Notes: generated by a model from the letters alone, not told the origin. A stretch of DNA of 15,161 bases from Rhodospirillales bacterium (GCA_028866445.1 JAGWIE010000010.1:1-15161), one strand, 5' to 3'; shown: positions 7,734-14,506, numbered from the stretch's first letter. Translations and numbers: made by a program.

Positions 7734-8624
7734 TTGGGTTTCTCCTTCATCTTCGGCTTTCACGCGGCAGCACACATGCCCGTCCTGCTGGCCATAATCG
7801 GCCAGGAACAAATCCACCCCGCCGCCTATCGCCACCGCATGGGGCAATAGCGTCACCGGCAGCAAATCGCCTGGTCGTAACGCCTGAAATACCACCAGGG
7901 GCAGTTTTGCCCTGGCCACCTCGAACCGCAGCTCAATTTTCGTGCTGTCGGTTAATTGGTCCACCCCGCCGGTCCAGTTCACATCCGGCCCGCGGCCGCC
8001 AAGCAAACCCGATTGATTGACGATTTTTGCTTCAAGCGTCTCAAACGCCGAGTATGGTACGATGAGACGAATGGTGCCTGAACCAAGATCCGTTTCAAAA
8101 ATGCCGGTCACGGCAATCATCCAATCCTGCCCATCGGCGATGGCCAACATACCGGTGGCGTTTTCATAGGCGATGGCCGAGAGGCTGAGCGGCAGGATCG
8201 GCGTGAAGGTTTCGCTGATGGTGGTAAAAGCAAGGTCCACCATCTGCCGCCCAATACGGGTTTCCAACGCGGAAAGCTCATAACGCTCAAACGGATGCGC
8301 AGCGGTGGCACCGCACATCGCATCCACCATCGCGCCGATCAAATCACCATCGATGGCCAGCAACATGCGCCCGCGCAATGGCGTAAGTTCCGAAATGCCG
8401 GCGAGCATGACCTCCGGCAGAGCGGACATCGCGGATTCATGGCTGATGACGTTATGAATGCAGGAGAGCAACTGCACTGAATGGCGCATGCGCTGAAACA
8501 GCACAAAGGCGATCTGCCGCATGAACCGGTCGGCCAATGTCTCCATGAGCACCGAGCGCAGCAAGGGTGCGCGCATCGGGTCCAGAAGATCGAGGGCCTC
8601 TGCTTGCGGGTCAATCTCAAGCAT
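7362..8624 (-). CDS. fliM: Fused flagellar switch protein FliM-FliN
   Basis: One uninterrupted 420-residue frame carries both C-ring components. Residues about 30-215 form a CheC-like FliM middle domain (with IDGDLIGAMVDAMCG near 91-105). Residues about 230-289 form a first SpoA (surface presentation of antigens) domain containing LRPGDLLPV. Residues about 335-407 form a second SpoA domain typical of FliN (VVLDRVQVAVAVELGR, then RHGQILQLDQ and an ANGQKLAYGEVV segment). The N-terminus lacks the FliM EIDALL-type CheY-binding motif and the linker before the middle domain. The architecture recalls SctQ of injectisomes. The protein forms the cytoplasmic C-ring with FliG and receives the CheY signal. 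The ATG overlaps the fliK stop by 8 bases. An internal start for a free FliN is listed separately. Confidence 0.93.
   Translation of the reverse strand: MLEIDPQAEALDLLDPMRAPLLRSVLMETLADRFMRQIAFVLFQRMRHSVQLLSCIHNVISHESAMSALPEVMLAGISELTPLRGRMLLAIDGDLIGAMVDAMCGATAAHPFERYELSALETRIGRQMVDLAFTTISETFTPILPLSLSAIAYENATGMLAIADGQDWMIAVTGIFETDLGSGTIRLIVPYSAFETLEAKIVNQSGLLGGRGPDVNWTGGVDQLTDSTKIELRFEVARAKLPLVVFQALRPGDLLPVTLLPHAVAIGGGVDLFLADYGQQDGHVCCRVKAEDEGETQMVEQRERLTGAEKLIEPERVELERLHAQPRGAAAITAKVVLDRVQVAVAVELGRAQISVKDLRALRHGQILQLDQVIGEPLAIFANGQKLAYGEVVAVANDRYGVRVTALAEDAVKEEEEAVS
7741..7747 (-). promoter_or_regulatory. Strong internal Shine-Dalgarno before the FliN part
   Basis: Read on the minus strand, AAGGAGAAACCCAAATG runs from 7747 to 7731. 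The AAGGAG hexamer is among the strongest ribosome-binding sites visible in the window, yet it lies inside a coding sequence, in the linker between the two SpoA domains. Confidence 0.6.
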
Positions 8625-9969
8625 AGGCGCTTAACCCGCTCGGCGTAGTTTGTGGTTCGGTGCTGAAGCTGGGGGCATTATTCTGGCGCGTGGGTGTATA
8701 GCCGCTTTGGCCGTTTTGCCCGCTTTGTTGCGAAAACTGCCCGCCCACCTGCGCCTGGCCCAGCGTGAGGCCAGATTGCGCCATGGCGCTGGCAAGGCCG
8801 GGCAAGCTGGCTTGCAGGGCCTGCGCGGCATCGGCGGTGCTGGGCACAAACATCACGTTCACCTGCCCTTGTGCGCCCAGCCGCACCTCCACAGAAAGAT
8901 GCCCCAACCCTGGTGGGTCCAGCCTTAAAACCGTGCCCGCCTGGCCGGATTGATGCAACGCCGTAACCGTGGCGGCCAACGCCGCGGGGGCTGTGCTGGT
9001 GCGTTCAACCCGGGCCGTGCTTTGCGTGGCTGTGTTGCCAGTGGAGGAGACGGAAAATTCAGCCCCAGTCGCGCTTGCACCACCCAGCGCCGTAACGGCA
9101 GGGGTGTCGGGTTTCGCTTTTTCCTTCGGCACCACCGTCATGGTTTCAGAAAGCTGTGTCGCCCGCGCGGTCATGGCCTGGGCCGTGCTGGTGGCCACTG
9201 GCTGGCTGGCAAGCTGGCTGGCTGAGAGTTCCGCAGCCGCTTTGCTGCCGCTTATGGTTCCCGCGCTTTGCATTGTGGCAGTGCTGGCGCGCGCGCCGCT
9301 GGTTGTGGCGGAAGCTAATTCCGCCACGCCAGCTTGGGCATTGGTGGCAGGCGGGGCTGGCGGCGCCAAAGGTTGCGCTTTCGGGGTTGTTTGATCGGCC
9401 GCGGCAGTGCTGATTTCTGGCGCAGCGGAAATCGCTGTACCGGGTTTAGGCGCCATGTCGTTGCTATTTAGCATTGTTTGATTGCTGGTGGTCGCATTGG
9501 TGGTGTTGATAGCGTTGGCGGCCACGCTTGCGGTTTGGTGGGTTTGTGGCATCAAATCGCCTTGCGGTTTTTCATTAACCGGGGCGGCCAGTTTTTGTGG
9601 CGCTGGCTGTGCTGGCATTCCCGGCGCCATAACCACAGCGGTCTGCTGTGTGGCTTTTTTTATATCTTTGGATGGCTGCGCCGTCGTATCAATAATTTGT
9701 GGCTTCGCGGCTTTGGCCGTTTTGCCCAATTGAACCGGTAGCTCATTGGTATCAGAGGTTAAAACTGCTGGCGGGCCGTTGGGAGCATTTTTGTTGCTGG
9801 CGGTTTGCTTTGGCGCTGCTGGTGCCGTGACTGGAGGGCTGGCGCTGTTTTGCGGCGGGGTCTGGGTGCTGGCAAGTGCATCCGCCCAGGCAGACGCATT
9901 GGTTGCCGTACCGGCATTTGCCGAAGGCGCGGTGCTCTGGGTGACGGATATTGGAGGTAAAACCGGCAT
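8617..9969 (-). CDS. fliK: Flagellar hook-length control protein FliK
   Basis: A 450-residue protein. Residues 1-325 are low-complexity, dominated by Ala, Thr, Gln, Ser and Pro, as expected of the extended ruler part of FliK. The C-terminal domain (about 327-408) carries the family signature VLRLDPPGLGHLSVEVRL followed by LPGLASAMAQSGLTLGQ; this region interacts with FlhB and switches export from hook to filament substrates. A Gln/Asn/Ser-rich tail of about 40 residues follows. The protein is exported itself and has no cleavable signal. The ATG overlaps the fliG stop by one base (TGATG), and the stop overlaps fliM-fliN by 8 bases. Placement between fliG and fliM is unusual compared with enterics. 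Confidence 0.92.
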   Translation of the reverse strand: MPVLPPISVTQSTAPSANAGTATNASAWADALASTQTPPQNSASPPVTAPAAPKQTASNKNAPNGPPAVLTSDTNELPVQLGKTAKAAKPQIIDTTAQPSKDIKKATQQTAVVMAPGMPAQPAPQKLAAPVNEKPQGDLMPQTHQTASVAANAINTTNATTSNQTMLNSNDMAPKPGTAISAAPEISTAAADQTTPKAQPLAPPAPPATNAQAGVAELASATTSGARASTATMQSAGTISGSKAAAELSASQLASQPVATSTAQAMTARATQLSETMTVVPKEKAKPDTPAVTALGGASATGAEFSVSSTGNTATQSTARVERTSTAPAALAATVTALHQSGQAGTVLRLDPPGLGHLSVEVRLGAQGQVNVMFVPSTADAAQALQASLPGLASAMAQSGLTLGQAQVGGQFSQQSGQNGQSGYTPTRQNNAPSFSTEPQTTPSGLSAYA

Positions 9970-10991
9970 CAGACCATCTCCTCGGCGCTGCTGATGGCAA
10001 TGCGTCCTTCGCCGGCGAGCTTCAGCGCCACATCGACGATATCGGTCTGCGCGGTCAGCGCATCGGAGCGGCGGATCGGCGGGCCGCTGGTAAGCTCCTC
10101 TTTCAGCACCTCCACCTGCCGGGCCGAAAGATTTTGGAAGAACCGTTCCCGCAACGCCTCTTCCACCAGGCGCAGGGCAGGTGCGAGCTTGTCTGCCGGC
10201 ACTTCGCGCAGCAAAATCTGCATCGAGCGATCCGGCAGCTTGCCCAGATCGATGAACGTGAAAAGATTTTCCCGAATTTTTTCTGCTGTCTTGTTGTCCC
10301 GTTCGTCGATGGCGCCCAGCACGCTTTCGGACATCGTGGAGGGGAAGTGATTCAGAATATCGGCGGTCTGCTTCGCACCACCCAAATTCGTCACGCGCCG
10401 CCCCCCAGTGCCGGTTTGCATCGCCAGCTCGTCCAGCATATCTCGCAACTCCTTCACCACGTTGGGCGAAACCACATCGAGGTTGGAGAAGCGGTAAAGC
10501 GCCTCCGCCGCCAATGCTTCTGGCATGAAGGTCAGCAAATTGGCGCCCATTTCGTGCGGAATATGCGCCAGCAGCAAAGCGATGGTTTGCGGCCGCTCAT
10601 GCGCCATCTGCATCGCCAGGGTTCGCGCATCGGTGTTCGGCGGCAGATAGAACGTGGAGCGCCGTTCATTGCGCCGCAACCGGTCGAGAATTTCCTTCGC
10701 ATTACTCTCGCCGATTGCATTCGTCAGCACCCGGCTTAAAAACTTCATGCTATCGCCGCCGATCGCGGTAATGCCTAAATCCGAAGCAAAAGAAAGCATG
10801 ATATCTTCCCGCAATTGCGGCGTTACGCCCTTAAGGCTCGACATCGCCGTGGAGATGCGGTTGACAGACATTTCATCCATTTCGCGCATTACGGCCGCTG
10901 CGGTTTCCTCGCCCAATTCGCGCAGCACCATGGCGGCGCGTTCCGGCCCGGAGATGACGGGAGCAGGTAATTGCTTGGCGTCTTCACTCAT
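9969..10991 (-). CDS. fliG: Flagellar motor switch protein FliG
   Basis: A 340-residue rotor protein. The N-terminal domain (about 10-105) binds FliF. The middle domain (about 120-200) has HERPQTIALLL in place of the usual EHPQ motif that contacts FliM. The hydrophobic-patch/GGAKQTADIL segment lies at 204-213. The C-terminal torque domain (about 235-335) keeps the charges facing the stator: Arg in LRERF, Arg291, Glu298-Glu299 and the Arg pair in IRRSD. These correspond to Escherichia coli Lys264, Arg281, Asp288-Asp289 and Arg297. I chose MSEDAKQL as start; an in-frame ATG 12 codons earlier exists inside fliF, but this one overlaps the fliF stop by 8 bases (ATGAGTGA) and gives the usual length. 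Confidence 0.96.
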   Translation of the reverse strand: MSEDAKQLPAPVISGPERAAMVLRELGEETAAAVMREMDEMSVNRISTAMSSLKGVTPQLREDIMLSFASDLGITAIGGDSMKFLSRVLTNAIGESNAKEILDRLRRNERRSTFYLPPNTDARTLAMQMAHERPQTIALLLAHIPHEMGANLLTFMPEALAAEALYRFSNLDVVSPNVVKELRDMLDELAMQTGTGGRRVTNLGGAKQTADILNHFPSTMSESVLGAIDERDNKTAEKIRENLFTFIDLGKLPDRSMQILLREVPADKLAPALRLVEEALRERFFQNLSARQVEVLKEELTSGPPIRRSDALTAQTDIVDVALKLAGEGRIAISSAEEMV

Positions 10992-12519
10992 TTTCTTCAG
11001 TCCAGCTTTGTAGGAGGCGCGCGACACCGGGAATGTTTTCCGCAGCCTGGTCGCGTAATTCAGAAAAATCTCGTGGTGGCATAATAACGGGCAATGGCCG
11101 TTGCATCGGTTGCGGCGCGGGCAGCATGGTCTTCAAATTTACATTCGCTATCCGCCGCCCTGCGGGCAACGCCAGACCGAACAGCAACGCCATTGCCGCA
11201 AAAACTTCCAGCAACGCATGTGCCAACGGATTGGCCGCCGCGATGATGGGTGCTCCCGCCATGGGTGCTGCTTGCTTCTGGAATGGCATCGCCAGCACAT
11301 TCACGGCCACGTTGGGGTAGGCGAATGCAGCGGTAATCGCAGTTTTTATCTGCTGCACGGTTACAGTTTTCGGCAGACTCGCCTGGTTGAGCACCACCGA
11401 AATGGCGATGGATTTTATCGCCCAATTTGGCTTGGTGATGTCGCTTTCAGTCTGGTCGGTTACAAAAGTCTGGTCCAAATCATCCGTGGTGCGGCTAGGC
11501 TGCGGCGGAGGCGCGGCGGCTGTTGTTTGCGGTTGTTTCGTTCCTGGAGTTTTTACAGTTGCCGCTTGTGCCGGAGCTGCCGTCGTTTGGCCGGGCGGCT
11601 CGTTGGAAAGCGCGCCGGGAATGCCAAGTGCCGCGCCATCAGAACCGGTTTGCGATGTCTGATTGCTGCTGGAGTGCTGGATGATATGCGTGGGCCCATA
11701 GCTCGTCTCATGAATGCTGGCCTGGGTAAAATCCAAATTCTCTGAAACGTCAGTTTGAAAATTTCCAGCCCCAACAAGCGGAATTAACAACCCTGCAACG
11801 CGCGCCGCAGCACTTGCCTCCACCTGGGATTCAGTTGCCAATTGCGTGCCGGTGTTCATCTCCCCACCCGCGGGGTAAACTGTGGTGCCGTCCGTGGTCA
11901 CCACCGTCACATCCTGCGCCGCCAAACCCGGCACCGCGCCAGCCACTAATTTCGCGATGGTCTCCCCCTGCGCCGCGGCTTGCATCTGCCCGGCATCCAC
12001 CACCACTGAGGCAGCGGGCTTCGGTTGGTCGGCAAGGAAAGGTGTTTCAGGCGGTAATGCAAGAAACACCTGCGCGCTGCTTATGCCGCTCATGGCCTGG
12101 ATGGATTGTTGCAACGAAAGTTCCAAAGCCTGTGTTGCCATGGTGGACTGCGCCAGGTCCGAGGCGGTCATCGGCGCGTTTTCAAGCTGGTTCCAGGCGG
12201 TTTGCGTGTCGGAGCCCGGAACCGCCGCGGCGCCAAGTTGCAGCCGCGCCTGGGCCAATTGCGGGGCGGGAACCAGAATCACGTTGCCGGCCGCCTGTAA
12301 CTGGTAGGGTATGCCAAGCTTCTGCAACTGGGCGATAACCTTGCCGCCATCGCTGGGGGATAGCCCTTCGTTCAGCACCGCGTATGGCGGGCCAGAAAGC
12401 TCCAGCCACATAACAGCTCCAAGCGAGACAAGCACCACGCCGCTCGCCGCCCAGAACAATTTCGGAATTCGCGATGCCTGCCCGAGTAACCGGACTAGAA
12501 TGTCACGCCAGCTGCGCAT
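10984..12519 (-). CDS. fliF: Flagellar MS-ring protein FliF
   Basis: A 511-residue inner-membrane ring protein. The first membrane helix is at about 22-40 and the second at about 431-450. Between them lie the ring-building motifs of the YscJ/FliF family (about 45-250, including YAVLNEGLSPSDGGKVIAQL) and a Ser/Thr/Pro/Gln-rich variable linker (about 283-350) within the periplasmic domain. The cytoplasmic C-terminus (about 484-511, DQAAENIPGVARLLQSWTEE) matches the FliG-binding helix with its Asn-Pro-x-x-Val-Ala pattern, here Asn-Ile-Pro. The length is slightly below the enteric FliF (about 550-560). It begins 3 bases after the fliE stop and overlaps fliG by 8 bases. FliF is the foundation of the basal body and encloses the export gate. 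Confidence 0.96.
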   Translation of the reverse strand: MRSWRDILVRLLGQASRIPKLFWAASGVVLVSLGAVMWLELSGPPYAVLNEGLSPSDGGKVIAQLQKLGIPYQLQAAGNVILVPAPQLAQARLQLGAAAVPGSDTQTAWNQLENAPMTASDLAQSTMATQALELSLQQSIQAMSGISSAQVFLALPPETPFLADQPKPAASVVVDAGQMQAAAQGETIAKLVAGAVPGLAAQDVTVVTTDGTTVYPAGGEMNTGTQLATESQVEASAAARVAGLLIPLVGAGNFQTDVSENLDFTQASIHETSYGPTHIIQHSSSNQTSQTGSDGAALGIPGALSNEPPGQTTAAPAQAATVKTPGTKQPQTTAAAPPPQPSRTTDDLDQTFVTDQTESDITKPNWAIKSIAISVVLNQASLPKTVTVQQIKTAITAAFAYPNVAVNVLAMPFQKQAAPMAGAPIIAAANPLAHALLEVFAAMALLFGLALPAGRRIANVNLKTMLPAPQPMQRPLPVIMPPRDFSELRDQAAENIPGVARLLQSWTEENE

Positions 12520-12522
12520 GGA

Positions 12523-12831
12523 TCAGAACTGCATGTTCATGACCGCCTGATAGGCGGAGACAACTTCATTCCGTACGGCGACAGTGGCGTTCCACGCCAC
12601 TTCCGCTCGGTCACTCGCAACCAGCGCCTTGCCCAAAGTGGCGCCCGGCACACCGGCTGCGTATCCGGCTTCGGCGGAAGCAGCGGATGATTGCTGCGCG
12701 CTTACACCTTGCAGGGCATCCGAAACGAAGCTGAGAAAATGTCCCGGCTGGGGGGTGGCAGAGCCTGCGCTGGCTCCGGCCAGGCCGCTTGCGGCCGAAA
12801 TTACACTCGGCGCAGCAATGATGGGAATCAT
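12523..12831 (-). CDS. fliE: Flagellar hook-basal body protein FliE
   Basis: A 102-residue protein of normal FliE length. The N-terminal half is Ala/Ser/Gly-rich. The C-terminal segment VRNEVVSAYQAVMNMQF is very close to the family's VRNKVVDAYQEIMRMQV ending. FliE is the export-gated adaptor joining the MS ring and the proximal rod protein FlgB, and is among the first exported subunits. It is the first gene of the minus-strand operon. Upstream bases AAGGAAAGG at about 8-16 from the ATG provide a Shine-Dalgarno. FliE is more often found beside flgB and flgC in alphaproteobacteria; here the two sets diverge from a shared control region. Confidence 0.94.
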   Translation of the reverse strand: MIPIIAAPSVISAASGLAGASAGSATPQPGHFLSFVSDALQGVSAQQSSAASAEAGYAAGVPGATLGKALVASDRAEVAWNATVAVRNEVVSAYQAVMNMQF

Positions 12832-12959
12832 GAAAACCTTTCCTTTTGAACAGGTGCGCGGAACTGCCGCTATGTATGGATTCAGCCGTCCTCAACCGAA
12901 AACAAAACGTTCCCGGGCCCATAAATTTTTTTCAAGACGCAGGAAAACTTTGCCCATAC

Positions 12960-13004
12960 CGTACGATTAAAGACCCGTTCCTAATATTTTCTTAAAATCG
13001 TACG
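12960..13004. repeat. 9-bp inverted repeat CGTACGATT / AATCGTACG in the divergent promoter
   Basis: The left arm CGTACGATT is at 12960-12968 and the right arm AATCGTACG is at 12996-13004, perfectly complementary with a 27-base AT-rich spacer. The arm starts are 36 bases apart. Each arm contains the self-palindrome CGTACG. The long spacer makes a transcription terminator unlikely and paired binding sites for a DNA-binding protein more plausible. The protein is unknown. Confidence 0.6.
12981..12995 (-). promoter_or_regulatory. CtrA-like box 1 (TTAA-N7-TTAG)
   Basis: On the minus strand 12995 to 12981 reads TTAA, seven bases, TTAG: one mismatch to the CtrA full site TTAA-N7-TTAA. It lies about 150 bases upstream of fliE and inside the spacer of the inverted repeat. 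Single short sites in AT-rich DNA can be chance, so confidence is modest. Confidence 0.4.
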
Positions 13005-13034
13005 CGGTCGGCGGGAAAACATCTTTGCGCGCAT

Positions 13035-13050
13035 TTAACCATGCTTCAAC
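13035..13050 (+). promoter_or_regulatory. CtrA-like box 2 (TTAACCATGCTTCAAC)
   Basis: The sequence fits TTAA-N7-TTAAC with one mismatch (TCAAC), and its first eight bases TTAACCAT match the known CtrA half-type site. It is 54 bases upstream of the CheY-like gene. CtrA is the response regulator that activates flagellar genes in many alphaproteobacteria, so control of this divergent region by CtrA is a reasonable inference. Confidence 0.55.
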
Positions 13051-13104
13051 ATTTCCACCGCAGAGTATGAAAATCTTGCGCCACCAGAACGGAGCCACGC
13101 TTCT

Positions 13105-13476
13105 ATGCCGACAATCCTCGTCCTCGACGATTCCGCCACGATGGTGATGAGCTTGTCTCATATTCTAAAAGGCGCCGGTTACGACGTCGAGACAGGCATG
13201 AATGGTCGTGAGGGCATCACAAAACTGACGGATGGGGTAAAGCCCTCCGTTATTCTAACAGACCTCAACATGCCGGAGCTGGATGGAATTGGTTTTATTA
13301 AGGAAGCCCGCAAAATTGCCTCGGCGCGTTACACGCCGATCATCGTGCTCACCACCGAATCTGGTGGCCGTAAACGAGACGAAGCGCGGGCCGCTGGCGC
13401 ATCCGGTTGGCTTACCAAACCGGCAGAGCCAAACCAGCTACTCTCGGTTGTCAAACAGCTTTGCCCAGTTAAATAG
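13105..13476 (+). CDS. cheY: Single-domain response regulator, CheY-like
   Basis: A 123-residue receiver domain with no output domain. The acidic pocket is Asp8-Asp9, the phosphoacceptor is Asp53 (ILTDLNMPELDG), the switch threonine is Thr83 or Thr84 in VLTTES, and the conserved lysine is Lys105 in GWLTKPAEP. The aromatic switch position (Tyr106 in Escherichia coli CheY) is Trp102. All catalytic residues are present, so it should be phosphorylated by a chemotaxis kinase CheA encoded elsewhere. It would bind the FliM-FliN ring to bias rotation, though a c-di-GMP-binding CheY-like (Cle-type) or other receiver role is possible. GGAG at 13091-13094 precedes the ATG. The gene starts the plus-strand arm. 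Confidence 0.9.
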   Translation: MPTILVLDDSATMVMSLSHILKGAGYDVETGMNGREGITKLTDGVKPSVILTDLNMPELDGIGFIKEARKIASARYTPIIVLTTESGGRKRDEARAAGASGWLTKPAEPNQLLSVVKQLCPVK

Positions 13477-13487
13477 AAAGCCAGCTG

Positions 13488-13937
13488 ATGCACGAAACAG
13501 AGGAACAAAATGAAGGGCTGGTTTGCGCCATCCTGGCCGAGCAGGTTGCGATTTTACGCGACCGGATGGATGCCAGCGAGGCGTTCGATCTTTTATGGCA
13601 AACTTCGGCCTTGCTCTCCTGGCTTGCCGGTCTGCTGGCGGATATCAGCCGCGAGTCGCCACGGGTCAACCCGCTGCAAGATAAAGAGCGAAGCGAGGCG
13701 ATAACGAAAATAACCACAATCCGCCATCAGCTCGATAATCTTGCCTTCTTCCAGGCCCAGCGGCAGGATTTCGCACGTCAGATCGCCGATTGCGTGATCG
13801 TCGCGCTCGAGCGCATGTCCAGCGCGCAAATGCCGGAAGGCACCCGTTTCGCCTCGGCGGATCTCGCGGCCCTGTATGTCAGTGAAGACCAAAGGCGCTT
13901 GCACGAGGACGTGCTGCTTCGCCTCCGCGTCGATTAA
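13488..13937 (+). CDS. Putative CheZ-like phosphatase (helical protein with QD-x3-Q motif)
   Basis: A 149-residue soluble protein predicted to be almost entirely helical, starting 11 bases after the CheY-like stop. The middle helix contains QRQDFARQ, in which Asp94 and Gln98 have the same Asp-x-x-x-Gln spacing, and the same preceding Gln, as the catalytic QDLTGQ of CheZ (Asp143 and Gln147 in Escherichia coli). Two long amphipathic helices (about 30-50 and 70-108) could form the dimeric four-helix bundle of CheZ. The C-terminus (ALYVSEDQRRLHEDVL) does not resemble the CheY-binding tail of enteric CheZ. I infer a divergent CheZ that dephosphorylates the neighbouring CheY; overall similarity is too low to be sure, and another regulator of the receiver is possible. 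Confidence 0.55.
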   Translation: MHETEEQNEGLVCAILAEQVAILRDRMDASEAFDLLWQTSALLSWLAGLLADISRESPRVNPLQDKERSEAITKITTIRHQLDNLAFFQAQRQDFARQIADCVIVALERMSSAQMPEGTRFASADLAALYVSEDQRRLHEDVLLRLRVD

Positions 13938-14139
13938 TTCAAAAAATTTCTGATTGCGTCAAAAACCAGGAAATAAATTTAGCGCTGCCGCGAATATATA
14001 ATTGTCGATCATTTTTAAAGAATCCCAGAACCACGACATTTTTTTACCAGCCGTTAAACATCGCTTTGTAAACCTATCCCCAGGCGCTTTAGGTGGCGCC
14101 ACCCGGAAAAATTTTCCACACCAGGGAAGGCAAGGCAGA
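13938..14139. promoter_or_regulatory. Intergenic region before flgB
   Basis: This 202-base AT-rich gap probably holds a promoter for flgB-flgC-flgD. A TATAAT hexamer at 13997-14002 looks like a -10 element, but no good -35 lies 16-18 bases upstream. The right half has two adjacent palindromes (listed separately). No terminator-type hairpin with a T run was found after the CheZ-like gene, so read-through into flgB is possible. Confidence 0.45.
14092..14117. repeat. Two back-to-back palindromes upstream of flgB
   Basis: GGTGGCGCCACC (14092-14103) is a perfect 12-bp palindrome. One base later GGAAAAATTTTCC (14105-14117) is a 13-bp palindrome with six paired bases on each side of a central A. 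The pair ends 22 bases before the flgB ATG, so it lies in the likely leader or promoter and could be an operator or an mRNA structure. Confidence 0.55.
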
Positions 14140-14490
14140 ATGCAGGCGGGGTTTCTTAATTTCTATGGCGCCGTGTTAAATCTCCGGCAGGAGCGTTCAG
14201 ACCTGATCGCCAATAACATCGCCAATGCAGACACGCCAAATTACAAAGCGGTCGATGTGCCGTTTAATTCCGCCCTCGCTGATGCTTTGGGAACCCAACC
14301 GAATTCTTCCTCTGGTCCTCAATTCCGGCAGGATGGTGTGGTTGGCCTTAACGGCAACGATGTTTCGCTGGATAGCGAACGTGTGGAAGCCGCGCAGAAC
14401 GGGCAGGAGATGCAAGCCTCCACTGTTTTTTTACATCAATCAACCACCGATCTCGTGACGGCACTCCGCCCCAACCCGAGTGGCATCTGA
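14140..14490 (+). CDS. flgB: Flagellar proximal rod protein FlgB
   Basis: A 116-residue rod subunit. The N-terminal rod motif reads LIANNIANADTPNYKAVDV (about 22-40), the hallmark of axial rod and hook proteins, and the C-terminal helix (about 85-110) completes the coiled-coil pair. FlgB forms the innermost rod ring on top of FliE. The frame stays open upstream to a TTG at 14002, but the ATG at 14140 is right because the protein then begins MQAGFLNFYGAVL, typical for FlgB, after an AAGG-containing leader. It is a little shorter than enteric FlgB (138 residues). Confidence 0.95.
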   Translation: MQAGFLNFYGAVLNLRQERSDLIANNIANADTPNYKAVDVPFNSALADALGTQPNSSSGPQFRQDGVVGLNGNDVSLDSERVEAAQNGQEMQASTVFLHQSTTDLVTALRPNPSGI

Positions 14491-14506
14491 TACGGAGTTA
14501 CAGCAT

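Larger units (their letters stand above)
12832..13104. promoter_or_regulatory. Divergent control region between fliE and the CheY-like gene
   Basis: This 273-base AT-rich stretch has no convincing coding frame. It must carry promoters in both directions, since fliE reads left and the CheY-like gene reads right. It contains the two CtrA-like boxes and the inverted repeat listed separately. I looked for a sigma-28 promoter (TAAAGTTT, 11 bases, GCCGATAA) and a sigma-54 GG/GC pair and saw no good match. Confidence 0.7.

Noticed and set aside
8617..9969. The Ala/Thr/Gln-rich stretch of fliK as a DNA repeat or a transferred element
   Set aside because: No exact tandem unit is visible; low complexity is normal for the FliK ruler region.
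10992..11027. A 12-codon longer FliG start
   Set aside because: It would add residues lying inside fliF and not typical of FliG; the ATG at 10991 overlaps the fliF stop and gives the standard N-terminus.
12922..12959. A possible sigma-28 promoter (TAAATTTT ... GCCCATAC)
   Set aside because: The two elements are 22 bases apart instead of about 11 and the -10 has mismatches.
14082..14097. A possible sigma-54 site (AGGCGC ... GGTGGC) before flgB
   Set aside because: The GG-to-GC spacing is one base off and the flanking consensus bases do not match.
14002..14139. A 46-codon upstream extension of FlgB from a TTG
   Set aside because: The added residues are encoded by AT-rich intergenic DNA with palindromes and do not resemble any FlgB; the ATG at 14140 gives the normal protein.
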